From JBOGED01 sp050743625 (GTDB taxonomy: Bacteria; Actinomycetota; Nitriliruptoria; Euzebyales; Egibacteraceae), in contig JBOGED010000085.1 in assembly GCA_050743625.1 (NCBI GenBank), forward strand, positions 1 through 15,775: 15,775 nucleotides of DNA, in the 5' to 3' direction. Positions within the stretch are counted from its first letter, which is position 1, and each line of letters starts with the position of its first letter. Shown one piece after another: positions 6,553-13,941 of this stretch. The notes below the pieces were generated by a model that was not told the origin of the DNA, did no database searches, and saw only the letters and a program-made list of their open reading frames with translations. Both the position numbers and the translations under genes were made by a program.

Positions 6553-6572
6553 TGGGGCTGCACCTGGCCCCA
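6553..6572 (+). terminator. Hairpin directly after amine oxidase stop
   Basis: TGGGGC (6553-6558) and GCCCCA (6567-6572) pair with an 8-base loop, starting on the base after the TAG stop. There is no T-tract, as is common in high-GC genomes. It is followed 28 bp later by palindrome B, and the two together could end transcription. Confidence 0.4.
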
Positions 6573-6600
6573 CGAGTCGTAACGGGTGAGGCCGTGTGAG

Positions 6601-6643
6601 GTGTGCTGGATCCGCGACGCATATGTCGCGGACCCCAGCACAC
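6601..6643. repeat. Long palindrome B (right flank of amine-oxidase island)
   Basis: GTGTGCTGG (6601-6609) pairs with CCAGCACAC at the far end, and inside it TCCGCGAC pairs with GTCGCGGA around a GCATAT loop, with only a 1-versus-2 base bulge between the stems. This gives about 17 bp of stem. It shares its first 11 bases, GTGTGCTGGAT, with palindrome A on the other side of the amine oxidase, while the inner stems differ. It may be a terminator, a REP-like element or a remnant of an element end. Confidence 0.7.
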
Positions 6644-6944
6644 AAACAGGCGCGTGGGTGCGGTCCATCGATAGGGTGTAGATGACACGGCGAGTAGGCT
6701 CTCGTTCGGTTCCTGTCGTGATGGTGGGTGGCGATGACGCGTTATCTCCTCAACCCTTTCTCGACGGCGGGGCTGGTCGCGCTTGTCGTTGACGGCTCGA
6801 CGCTCTTGGCGCTCGTCGCGACGGTTGCGGTCCGTAAGGCGTTCCTGACTCCAGACCTCCTGACGTGATGCGATAATTGATGCGGTGTCTCCTCAGGTTG
6901 CGTGGTAGTGATGGCTGGGGTTCTGTGTCGGTGCCGTGAATTGA

Positions 6945-7055
6945 CGTGGTCCGCAACTTTCCTGGAGTATGCGGAGGAAAGTTGCGGGTCGGCAACGTGG
7001 CCGATCCGTTCGACCACGGTTTTCTTCCGCATGCTCCAGGATTACTGAGACCACG
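6945..7055. repeat. Nested inverted-repeat structure inside the broken DUF4239 gene
   Basis: A perfect 13-bp inverted repeat, CCGCAACTTTCCT (6951-6963) with AGGAAAGTTGCGG (6975-6987), surrounds an 11-base loop. The segment 6961-6981, which includes that loop, is repeated in inverted orientation at 7020-7040 with 18 of 21 bases matching. Further out, CGTGGTC (6945-6951) pairs with GACCACG (7049-7055). The overlapping pairings can form alternative structures. This looks like an element end or a small non-autonomous element; no transposase is visible in the surrounding 330 bp. Confidence 0.65.
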
Positions 7056-7203
7056 CCCAGATCCCGCACCCGCGTGAGGCACGGTTCGGCGCGAACCGCG
7101 TGCGGCTCCGCAGGAAATAACGCACAAAACAGCTGGAAGGGCGGGCTTCACCTTGCCTACCAGGACATTCATCCTTCTGGGTCAGGAGTCCTGGACTCTG
7201 GTC

Positions 7204-7230
7204 GAGGCCGAGGCCGAGGCCGAGGCCGAG
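7204..7230 (+). repeat. GAGGCC hexanucleotide tandem repeat, 4.5 copies
   Basis: Four exact GAGGCC units plus GAG. In the frame of the broken DUF4239 gene they read as an alternating Glu-Ala run just before the second membrane helix. Such a repeat can change length by slippage without changing frame. Confidence 0.85.
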
Positions 7231-7893
7231 TGCAAGTTCGAAGAAGTGACCGGTGTGCTACGGGCTGACGTATTCGCTTTGCTCTACACCATCGTGCTCG
7301 CCCTGGTGATCGCGGATGCGTCGGGGAACTTTCCGGCGGCGGCGTCGACGGGTATCAGCCGAGGCGACCGCGGTGGCTCGGCTCATGCAGTCCGTCACCG
7401 TCTTTCCCGACGCGAGGGAGGAGATCGAGGAGATCAAGGATTCGGCGCGCGAGTACGTCCACGCGGTCGTCGAGGACGAGTGGCCGAGCATCAGAACGGG
7501 ACAGCAAAGCCCTCGCGCGGCGGCGGCGCTCGACGGCCTCTGCGCCGTATACCGGAGCGTGAACCCCAGACAGCGGTCGAGCAGGCGTTCTACGAGACGT
7601 CGGTGGACCTCGGCCTCGGCGAGGTCACGCCCGAGCGGATGCAGCGCCTGCTCCAGAGCCAGGAGAGCCTTTCGTCGTTGTTGCGGGTCCTGCTGGTAGT
7701 CGGAGCGGTCATGTTTGTCGTCTTGGGGTATCCGGCCAGTGTTCCCAGCTTGTTCGGGAACTTTTCATCGTCGGAGCTACCGCCGCGGACGAAGCCTTCA
7801 GGGGAGGCTGGGGCCTCACCTGGATCGGAGACCCCGAGCCCGCCGACCTGGCGACCGCCTTCGACGCCCCTCCACCTTCTACCGCCACCCTAA

Positions 7894-8204
7894 TACCACG
7901 CTGAAGCACCAGACCTCCTCGGCGCACCCGTCCCCTCCGGCCGTTATCTCTGTCTCGAGGTGAGGTTCCAGTCAACGCCAGCTTGGATAGACGGGAGTCC
8001 GCCCTTTGCGCACCCACCACCCGCGTCGCTGTCCGGGATTCCTACCGCAAGTAGGGGTGTGCAAAATTTCTGGTCCCGCTGCTCGGGGCCGTTCCACTTC
8101 GACGACATGGTGGATGTACGGCAGACCCTGGCTGACATCCAAATCGACTTCGATTGAGCGCGAGCACCGCGCGAAGCTCGAGAGACGAGCCCTCGCGCGG
8201 GTGT
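7894..8204. other. Intergenic/decayed stretch without a recognised gene
   Basis: A plus-strand open frame from 7960 to 8157 ends in GPFHFDDMVDVRQTLADIQIDFD-like protein-quality sequence, but its first half is low-complexity Pro/Ser, there is no clear start signal and I recognise no family. It is best read as the tail of a lost gene continuous with the decay on its left. Nothing convincing is seen on the minus strand. Confidence 0.4.
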
Positions 8205-8243
8205 GTGTCGACTGAGATCCGGATTCCGGGCCTCAGTCGACAC
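8205..8243. terminator. Strong hairpin downstream of ctaB, likely (bidirectional) terminator
   Basis: A perfect 12-bp inverted repeat, GTGTCGACTGAG (8205-8216) with CTCAGTCGACAC (8232-8243), encloses a second small dyad (CCGG-ATT-CCGG). It lies 8 bp beyond the ctaB stop on the minus strand, the right place to end the ctaA-ctaB transcript, and separates it from the decayed region. Confidence 0.65.
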
Positions 8244-8251
8244 AGCGCGGG

Positions 8252-9145
8252 TTAGCTCAGCAGGATGGCGTCGGCGGCCATGGCGGTGAAGAGGAGGGCG
8301 AGGTAGGTGATGGAGTAGCGGAAGAGGCGCATGGCGGCCTGCTCGGAGGGTGCGAGCAGGAGTTGGACGGCGCGGGCGATGAACACCGCGCCGAGGACCA
8401 GGGCCGTCACGAGGTAGATCGCGCCCATCTGCCCCACCGGGCCGAACAGCAGGGTGACGGCGACCATGAGGATGGTGTAGAGGAGGATCTGGCGGGCTGT
8501 CTCATGGATGCCATGGACGACCGGCAGCATCGGGACGCCCGCGCGGGCATAGTCCTCGCGGTAGCGCAGCGCGAGGGCCCAGAAGTGCGGTGGGGTCCAG
8601 GCGAACACGATCGCGAACAGCGCCCAGGCGGGCAGGCTGACCTCGCCGGTGACCGCCGCCCACCCGACGAGCACCGGGACGCAGCCAGCCGCGCCACCGA
8701 TCACGATGTTCTGCGTCGTGCGCCGCTTGAGGCCCATTGTGTAGACGAGCACGTAGAACAGGTTCGCGGCCAGGGCGAGCGCGGCGGCGAGGAGGTTCAC
8801 GAGCAGGGCGAGCCACACGAACGAGGCGACGCCGAGGACGAGCCCGAAGATCAGCGCGTTGCGTGGCTCGACCGTGTGGCGGACCAGCGGGCGGCGCGCC
8901 GTGCGATGCATCACCTGGTCGATGTCCCGCTCGAACCAGCTGTTCATCGTGTTCGCGCTACCCGCCGCCAACGTCCCGCCGACCAGCGTCGCGAGCACCA
9001 GGGACAGTTCAGGCACTCCGCGGGCGGCGACAACCATCGCGGGCACCGTGGTGACCAACAGCAGCTCGATGATCCGCGGCTTCGTCAACCCGACGTAGGC
9101 CCGCAGGACGTCGGCCGGGCTCCGTGCGGGTATCGCGTGCGTCAT
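8252..9145 (-). CDS. ctaB: Protoheme IX farnesyltransferase (heme O synthase)
   Basis: Heme O synthase adds a farnesyl group to heme b, the first step toward heme A for cytochrome c oxidase; it is an integral membrane UbiA-family enzyme. The 297-residue protein has the expected length and roughly nine hydrophobic segments. The first Asp-rich motif is N68-SWF-E72-RDI-D76 followed by MHRTARRPL, diagnostic for CtaB/COX10. The second is in LALRYREDYARAGVPMLPVV (191-210), preceded by FAWTPPHFWAL. The start ATG at 9145 overlaps the ctaA stop as ATGA, so the two genes are translationally coupled and CtaB acts immediately before CtaA in the same pathway. Base use is like the core genome; no damage is seen. 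Confidence 0.97.
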   Translation of the reverse strand: MTHAIPARSPADVLRAYVGLTKPRIIELLLVTTVPAMVVAARGVPELSLVLATLVGGTLAAGSANTMNSWFERDIDQVMHRTARRPLVRHTVEPRNALIFGLVLGVASFVWLALLVNLLAAALALAANLFYVLVYTMGLKRRTTQNIVIGGAAGCVPVLVGWAAVTGEVSLPAWALFAIVFAWTPPHFWALALRYREDYARAGVPMLPVVHGIHETARQILLYTILMVAVTLLFGPVGQMGAIYLVTALVLGAVFIARAVQLLLAPSEQAAMRLFRYSITYLALLFTAMAADAILLS

Positions 9146-10071
9146 GGGGTCGCTCCCACGACGGGGCGCTCGACCTCATCCGGCGCCGGGGCCGGGAGCC
9201 GAGACGCCAGCAACGCCTCGAGCACGAGCACCGCCCAGAGCCAGCTGGCGACCATCAGGTGGGGGATCACGAAGACGAAGGACAGGCCACTCGCGAGGTT
9301 CGCCACGCCGAGCGCGATCTGCAACGCCACGAGCCAGGTGGCGATACGGGGCAGGCGGGCAAGCCAGCCAGCGGCGCCAGCGCGGCGTGCCCGCGCGGCG
9401 AGCACCATCACCCCCGCGAGCACCACGACGGCCAGGCCTCGATGGAGGACGTTGAACGCCGCGGCCTCGCCGCTGATCGGCCCCACGGCGAACACCCCGA
9501 GCAGCGGCTGGTCGACGTACGCGAGCCCAGATCCGACCCCTGAGGTATGGCCGCCGGCCAGGATCTGCAGGTACGTGATCCCAGCCACGATCCACGCCGT
9601 GGTGCCGAGCCCGGCGGGCCGGCTCAATCGTCCCGCGGAGGCTACCGCCAGAAAGAGCAGCACCCCCACGAGCGCCATCGCGAGACCGAGATGCGCGGTG
9701 ACGAGCTCTGCCCGCAGCTGGAGGAGCACGACGACCGCGCCGAGCAGCGCTTGGACGATGACCAGCACAGCGGCGAGGACCGCCAGCCAGACGATCTCAG
9801 GCCGGTGGCGGAACCGGGCGAGCACCCAGACGAGCTGCCCAGCGATCATTAGCGCGACGATCCCGGCGACAAGGCGGTGAGTATGTTCCAGCCACACGGC
9901 CAGGTCTGCCGGGGGCACGAAGTCGCCGGCGGAGAAGCATCCCGGCCATGTCGGGCACGCCAGCCCAGAGTCGGTAGCCCGAACCGCTCCCCCGATTCCC
10001 GCCAATACAAGGCTCGCTACCACGGTCGCGATAGTCAGGCGCCGGAACGGCGCGGGCAGAGAATCGGACAC
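9142..10071 (-). CDS. ctaA: Heme A synthase (COX15/CtaA family)
   Basis: Heme A synthase oxidises the methyl group of heme O to the formyl group of heme A in the membrane. From a GTG at 10071 the protein is 309 residues with about eight membrane helices in two similar halves. Heme-ligand and neighbouring histidines are in LEHTHRLVAG (His63, His65) and VTAHLGLAM (His127) of the first half, and NVLHRGLAV (His210) and IPHLMVASW (His271) of the second. The Cys39/Cys45 pair in GLACPTWPGC matches the CtaA loop cysteines. GAGG five bases before 10071 supports that start; an ATG at 10116 lacks a Shine-Dalgarno and would add 15 residues, and the frame is open much further. It is followed by ctaB with a 4-nt overlap and diverges from tkt. 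Confidence 0.95.
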   Translation of the reverse strand: MSDSLPAPFRRLTIATVVASLVLAGIGGAVRATDSGLACPTWPGCFSAGDFVPPADLAVWLEHTHRLVAGIVALMIAGQLVWVLARFRHRPEIVWLAVLAAVLVIVQALLGAVVVLLQLRAELVTAHLGLAMALVGVLLFLAVASAGRLSRPAGLGTTAWIVAGITYLQILAGGHTSGVGSGLAYVDQPLLGVFAVGPISGEAAAFNVLHRGLAVVVLAGVMVLAARARRAGAAGWLARLPRIATWLVALQIALGVANLASGLSFVFVIPHLMVASWLWAVLVLEALLASRLPAPAPDEVERPVVGATP

Positions 10072-10297
10072 CACTACCTCGAAGGTCTCGGTACTTCGCA
10101 GCACTCGCAGGCGCATCGTGGCGCACAGCGGGGGGTACCCATTCGCGTTCGGGAATAAGTCTAGCGAGGCTTCGCCCGAGCCCCAGGGCGGAACCCTGAG
10201 ATCAACTGGCCGCTCCCCCACAGGAGGGAAGCGCCACCCAGAGAACGACATAGGCTGTCGGCGGCTCGATTCAGGCATACAACCGGAGGCTGCGCGC
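10072..10297. promoter_or_regulatory. Shared divergent upstream region of ctaA and tkt
   Basis: These 226 bp separate the ctaA and tkt starts and must hold both promoters. I see no strong -35/-10 pair for either gene. Open frames crossing it on both strands are upstream extensions without conserved sequence. Short runs such as GGGGGTACCC (10130-10139) and a GGCTTCGCCCGAGCC stem-like piece are present but not specific. Confidence 0.4.
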
Positions 10298-12277
10298 GTG
10301 AACGACGTGGACCAGCTGGCTGTCACGACCATCCGGACGCTCGCTATGGACGCGGTCCAGCATGCGAACTCGGGACATCCCGGGGCGCCGATGGGCCTGG
10401 CGCCGCTCGGGTACACGCTCTTCACACGGCACCTGGCGCACGACCCGGCGGTGACGGACTGGCCGGACCGGGATCGGTTCGTGCTCAGCGCGGGACACGC
10501 GTCGATGCTGCTGTACGCGTTGCTCCACATGACCGGCTACGACCTGACATTGGATGATCTCAAGCAGTTCCGCCAGTTCGAGTCCCGAACCCCAGGCCAC
10601 CCGGAGCAGTTCATGACGCCGGGCGTTGAGACCACCACCGGACCGCTGGGTCAGGGCTTGGGGAACGGGGTTGGCTTTGCCCTGGCCGAGCGGCTCCTCG
10701 CCGCCCGCTACAACCGGCCGGGACACGAGATCGTGGACCACCGGACATGGGTGATCGCGAGCGACGGCGACCTGATGGAGGGAGTGGCGAGCGAGGCGTC
10801 GAGCCTGGCGGGCCACCTCGGGTTGTCCAAGCTCGTCGTGTGCTACGACGACAACTCCATCACGCTGGACGGGCCAGCCGACTGGAGCTTCAGCGAGGAT
10901 GTCACCGGCCGCTACACCGCGTACGGCTGGAGGGTCCTCGAGTCCTGTGACCCCAACGACTTGGATGAGCTGGACAGGCTCCTTAAGGATGCCGCGACGT
11001 CCGACGGCCGCCCCACCCTCGTCCGGCTGCGGACGACGATCGGGTACGGGGCTCCCACCAAGGCGAACACCGCGAGCGCGCATGGCTCTCCCCTCGGGCC
11101 GGAGGAGGTCGAGGGCGCGAAGCGGTTCTACGGCTGGGAGTACGAAGAGCCATTCACGGTGCCGGTCCAGGCTCGCTGGGCCGCCGACCAGCACGAGCGT
11201 GGCGCGACTCTGAGGGAGCAGTGGACGAAGTCGTTCGAGGCCTATCGGGGCGACCACCCGGACCTTGCCGCCGAGTTCGAGCGGACTATGGCCGGGCGTT
11301 TGCCCGATGGATGGGACGTCGATCTTCCAGTCTTCGAGACCGGCAAGAACGAGGCGACGCGCAAGAGCTCGGGCGCGGTGATCAACGCCATCGCCGCCCA
11401 CCTCCCAGAGCTGGTCGGCGGGTCGGCGGATCTGTCCGGCTCCAACAACACCACGATCAAGGACGCCGGCGCAGTCCACCGGGGCGACTTCAGCGGTCGC
11501 AACATCAACTACGGCGTTCGCGAGCACGCGATGGGTTCGATCATGAACGGCCTCGCCTTGCACGGCGGCGTACGGCCGTTCGGCGGGACGTTCATGGTGT
11601 TCACCGACTATCTCCGCCCCGCGCTCAGGCTTTCTGCCCTGATGGGTAGCTCCGTGGTCTACGTGACGACGCACGACTCGATCGGCCTGGGAGAGGACGG
11701 CCCCACCCACCAACCGATCGAGCACCTCGCCGCGCTCCGCGCCATCCCGAACCTCGTCGTCCTACGACCGGCCGACGGGCGCGAGACGGTCGGAGCCTGG
11801 ACCCAGGCGATCCGCCGCACGGAGGGCCCGACGCTGCTCGCCCTTAGCCGCCAGGACCTTCCTGTCCTGGAGGGCACGGATCCCGAAAAGGTCGTTCGTG
11901 GGGCCTACGTGGTCTGGGAACCGGCCACCGATCCCCGCATCGTGCTCTGCTCCACGGGCAGCGAGGTGCACGTCGCGGTCGGTGCGGCGGAGCAGTTGGC
12001 CGCCGAGGGAGTCCCGGCCCGGGTCGTCTCGATGCCGTCCTGGGAGCTGTTCGAGGCCCAGGACCCTGCCTACCAGAGCGAGGTGCTTCCCCGCGGCGTG
12101 CCGGTCCTCTCGATCGAATCGGCTGCCACCTTTGGATGGTCCCGGTGGGCGGACGCGCACGTGGGTATCGATAGATTTGGAGCATCCGCGCCAGGCGGCG
12201 TGAACTTCCGCGAGTTCGGGTTCACTCCCGAGCATGTCGCGGAGGCGGCGCGCCAGCTCCTGCGTGAGCACCCCTAA
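10298..12277 (+). CDS. tkt: Transketolase
   Basis: Transketolase moves two-carbon units between sugar phosphates in the non-oxidative pentose phosphate pathway, using thiamine diphosphate and a divalent metal in the cytoplasm. The 659-residue product is full length. Visible motifs are NSGHPGAPMG (His27), LSAGHASM (His67), TTTGPLGQGLGNGVG (112-126), the ThDP/metal site ASDGDLMEGVASEA (154-167) ending in DDNSITLDG (Asn186), NYGVREHAMG with the catalytic Glu in the second domain, and HDSIGLGEDGPTHQPIEHL for phosphate and substrate binding. The GTG at 10298 has GGAGG eight bases upstream and begins right at the family N-terminus (NDVDQLAVTTIRTL); the open frame to 10118 is not conserved-looking. 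tal follows 112 bp later on the same strand. Confidence 0.97.
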   Translation: MNDVDQLAVTTIRTLAMDAVQHANSGHPGAPMGLAPLGYTLFTRHLAHDPAVTDWPDRDRFVLSAGHASMLLYALLHMTGYDLTLDDLKQFRQFESRTPGHPEQFMTPGVETTTGPLGQGLGNGVGFALAERLLAARYNRPGHEIVDHRTWVIASDGDLMEGVASEASSLAGHLGLSKLVVCYDDNSITLDGPADWSFSEDVTGRYTAYGWRVLESCDPNDLDELDRLLKDAATSDGRPTLVRLRTTIGYGAPTKANTASAHGSPLGPEEVEGAKRFYGWEYEEPFTVPVQARWAADQHERGATLREQWTKSFEAYRGDHPDLAAEFERTMAGRLPDGWDVDLPVFETGKNEATRKSSGAVINAIAAHLPELVGGSADLSGSNNTTIKDAGAVHRGDFSGRNINYGVREHAMGSIMNGLALHGGVRPFGGTFMVFTDYLRPALRLSALMGSSVVYVTTHDSIGLGEDGPTHQPIEHLAALRAIPNLVVLRPADGRETVGAWTQAIRRTEGPTLLALSRQDLPVLEGTDPEKVVRGAYVVWEPATDPRIVLCSTGSEVHVAVGAAEQLAAEGVPARVVSMPSWELFEAQDPAYQSEVLPRGVPVLSIESAATFGWSRWADAHVGIDRFGASAPGGVNFREFGFTPEHVAEAARQLLREHP

Positions 12278-12389
12278 ACTGGGATGCACGGATCACCCGG
12301 AGACGTCACCGCGGCGTCACCCGACGTGAGCGCGCCCGACGCCTCACCGCTCCAAACCAAAAGATAACCCAAGCAGCAGAGGTCTAATC

Positions 12390-13460
12390 ATGAACCCACT
12401 CCAGCAGCTCCACCAGCTCGGTCAAGCGGTGTGGCTCGACTCCATCCGCCGCTCGTATCTCGGCCCGGACGGGTACCTCGAGCGACTGATCGCCGCGGGT
12501 GAGCTGAACGGGTTGACGAGCAACCCCACGATCTTCGAGCTCGCGATCGCCGAGGACACCGACTACGACGCCGCGATCGCCGAGCTGGCGGGCAGCGACC
12601 CGCGTGACGCCTTGTGGTCGATCATGAAGGCCGATGTGCAGGCCGCCTGCGACAAGTTCATGACGCGCTATCAGGAGTCCGGCGGCGACCACGGCCACGT
12701 CTCGATCGAGCTCGACCCGTCGAAGGCGTTCGACACCGAGGAGAGCGTCTCCGACGCGTTGATGCTCTTCAACGAGCTGGACCGGCCGAATCTCATGGTG
12801 AAGGTGCCCGGCACGGAGCCGGGACTCGAGGCCATCACCCGGCTCATCGCCGAGGGCGTCAACGTCAATGTCACCCTGCTGTTCTCAGTTGCCCGTTACA
12901 AGGCGGTGATTCAGGCCTATCTCGCGGGATTGCGGCGCCGCGCAGACGCCGGCCACGACCTCGCGCATGTCCGCAGCGTCGCGTCGTTCTTCGTCAGCCG
13001 CGTCGACGGCAAGGTCGACGCGTTGCTGGGGAACGACCATCCCCGCCTTGCCACCGCGGCGATCGCCAACGCCCGCGTCGCCTACGGCTCATTCCAGGAC
13101 GCTTTCGGGGGCCCAGAGTTCGCCGACCTTGCCACCAGCGGCGCCAACGTCCAGCGCCCCCTGTGGGCCTCCACATCGACGAAGAACCCGGAGTACTCCG
13201 ACGTGCTCTACGTGTCCGAGCTCGCGGGCCCCAACACCGTGAACACGATGCCCGAGTCCACACTCGACGCGTTCCGCGACCACGGAGTGGTCTCCGACCG
13301 CATCAGCGGCGCGGCCGACGAGGCCCGCGCCCAGCTTCAGCGCCTCGCCGAGGACGGCATCGATCTCGACCAGGTCACGAAGGAGCTGGAGGCGGAGGGC
13401 GTCGACAAGTTCATCGCCTCGTTCGAGTCGGCGGCAAAGACGATCGGCGACCGCCTGTAG
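12390..13460 (+). CDS. tal: Transaldolase
   Basis: Transaldolase transfers dihydroxyacetone units between sedoheptulose 7-phosphate and glyceraldehyde 3-phosphate, linking glycolysis and the pentose phosphate pathway. The 356-residue protein is close to the usual length (about 360-375) for the actinobacterial subfamily. NGLTSNPTIFELAI (40-53) carries the substrate-binding Asn/Thr motif; the Schiff-base lysine is Lys138 in NLMVKVPGTEPG; GVNVNVTLLFSVARY and ASFFVSRVDGKVD follow in normal order. AGAGG precedes the ATG. It is downstream of tkt, and probably co-transcribed. In many actinomycetes tal is followed by zwf, opcA and pgl, but here the gene order changes straight after tal to a restriction-modification locus. 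Confidence 0.97.
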   Translation: MNPLQQLHQLGQAVWLDSIRRSYLGPDGYLERLIAAGELNGLTSNPTIFELAIAEDTDYDAAIAELAGSDPRDALWSIMKADVQAACDKFMTRYQESGGDHGHVSIELDPSKAFDTEESVSDALMLFNELDRPNLMVKVPGTEPGLEAITRLIAEGVNVNVTLLFSVARYKAVIQAYLAGLRRRADAGHDLAHVRSVASFFVSRVDGKVDALLGNDHPRLATAAIANARVAYGSFQDAFGGPEFADLATSGANVQRPLWASTSTKNPEYSDVLYVSELAGPNTVNTMPESTLDAFRDHGVVSDRISGAADEARAQLQRLAEDGIDLDQVTKELEAEGVDKFIASFESAAKTIGDRL

Positions 13461-13482
13461 CGATATTCGTCCACAGGCTTCC

Positions 13483-13500
13483 CACCGGCTCGCGGTTTTT
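13483..13500 (+). terminator. Possible weak terminator after tal
   Basis: ACCG-GCTCG-CGGT followed by TTTTT is a 4-bp stem with a T-run, 22 bp after tal. A longer-range CCACAGG (13471-13477) / CCTGTGG (13509-13515) pair surrounds it. The stem is short, so this is tentative. Confidence 0.3.
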
Positions 13501-13527
13501 GTCACACCCCTGTGGCATCCTGCCGCC

Positions 13528-13941
13528 ATGACTAGATCGCGCAAAACCTCTAATGAACCGCTCCGGCCGGAAAAAGCCGCGTTAATTCTTGCCGGAGCCG
13601 CCATCGATATCGACGCGGTGGCGGAGCGAACAGTCATCAAGCTAAGGCAGCTCGAGGCGGGTGACGCTGGCGAGAAGCTGATTGGCGCGACCCGCCGAGC
13701 GGCCATCGCACTCGAGCAGGCCGCAAGCCGCTTGCGCCGTGAAGGGCTGCTTGGCCCTCCGGACACTGACATTGACGCCGTCGTGTGGAGGGGGGACAAA
13801 GCGGTGCGCAAGCTGGAGAAGCTCGACGCCGAGCCGAACATGATCGTGGCCGCCCGCCGGGCGCTCGACGGCATGCACGAGGTCGCCCGGGCGCTACGCC
13901 GAGACGGCTTCTTCGCCGGGCCACAGCAGCGGCTGCTGTGA
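13528..13941 (+). CDS. Small helical tandem-repeat protein preceding the MmeI-like enzyme
   Basis: A 137-residue basic protein I do not recognise. It consists of two tandem units of about 52 residues: DIDAVAERTVIKLRQLEAGD... ending ASRLRREGLLGP, and DIDAVVWRGDKAVRKLEKLD... ending ARALRRDGFFAGP. Each begins DIDAV and ends with LRR-(E/D)-G, and both look like two or three helices. There is no membrane segment, helix-turn-helix motif or metal cluster. Its stop overlaps the GTG of the restriction-methyltransferase by 4 bases (GTGA), so the two are almost certainly expressed together. A helper or controller of the restriction enzyme is one guess; DNA or protein binding by the positively charged helices is possible. 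The ATG at 13528 has no clear Shine-Dalgarno, so it may be leaderless. It is present as a hypothetical gene, function unknown. Confidence 0.65.
   Translation: MTRSRKTSNEPLRPEKAALILAGAAIDIDAVAERTVIKLRQLEAGDAGEKLIGATRRAAIALEQAASRLRREGLLGPPDTDIDAVVWRGDKAVRKLEKLDAEPNMIVAARRALDGMHEVARALRRDGFFAGPQQRLL

Larger units (their letters stand above)
6735..7893 (+). pseudogene. Broken DUF4239-like membrane protein gene, split and frameshifted
   Basis: Pieces of a DUF4239 (bestrophin-like) membrane protein appear in order. Part 1, 6735-6868, is a 44-codon ORF starting MTRYLLNPFS with a hydrophobic stretch (AGLVALVVDGSTLLALVATV) like the first membrane helix. Part 2, from about 7200, has FALLYTIVLALVIADASGNF, the second helix. 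A frame change near 7350 leads to VSAEATAVARLMQSVTVFPD and AREYVHAVVEDEWPSI; another near 7565 leads to VEQAFYETSV and the third helix SLLRVLLVVGAVMFVVLGYP. No fourth helix is recognisable. Between parts 1 and 2 lie about 330 bp with nested inverted repeats that do not belong to the family. Assigning part 1 to the same gene is inference; part 2 is firmer. The function of DUF4239 proteins is unknown. Confidence 0.6.

Noticed and set aside
6742..7172. Minus-strand open frames across the inverted-repeat region as a transposase remnant
   Set aside because: I tried all frames (for example VVSVILEHAEEN and FLRILQESCGPRQF); no DDE or other transposase motif could be recognised, so no claim is made.
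8363..9880. 505-codon plus-strand open frame across ctaB and ctaA
   Set aside because: It is antisense to two unmistakable membrane enzymes and its translation (Glu/Arg/His-rich) has no recognisable domain; it is a shadow of high third-base GC.
10271..11725. 484-codon minus-strand open frame opposite tkt
   Set aside because: Antisense shadow of transketolase; the plus strand contains all ThDP motifs and a good ribosome binding site.
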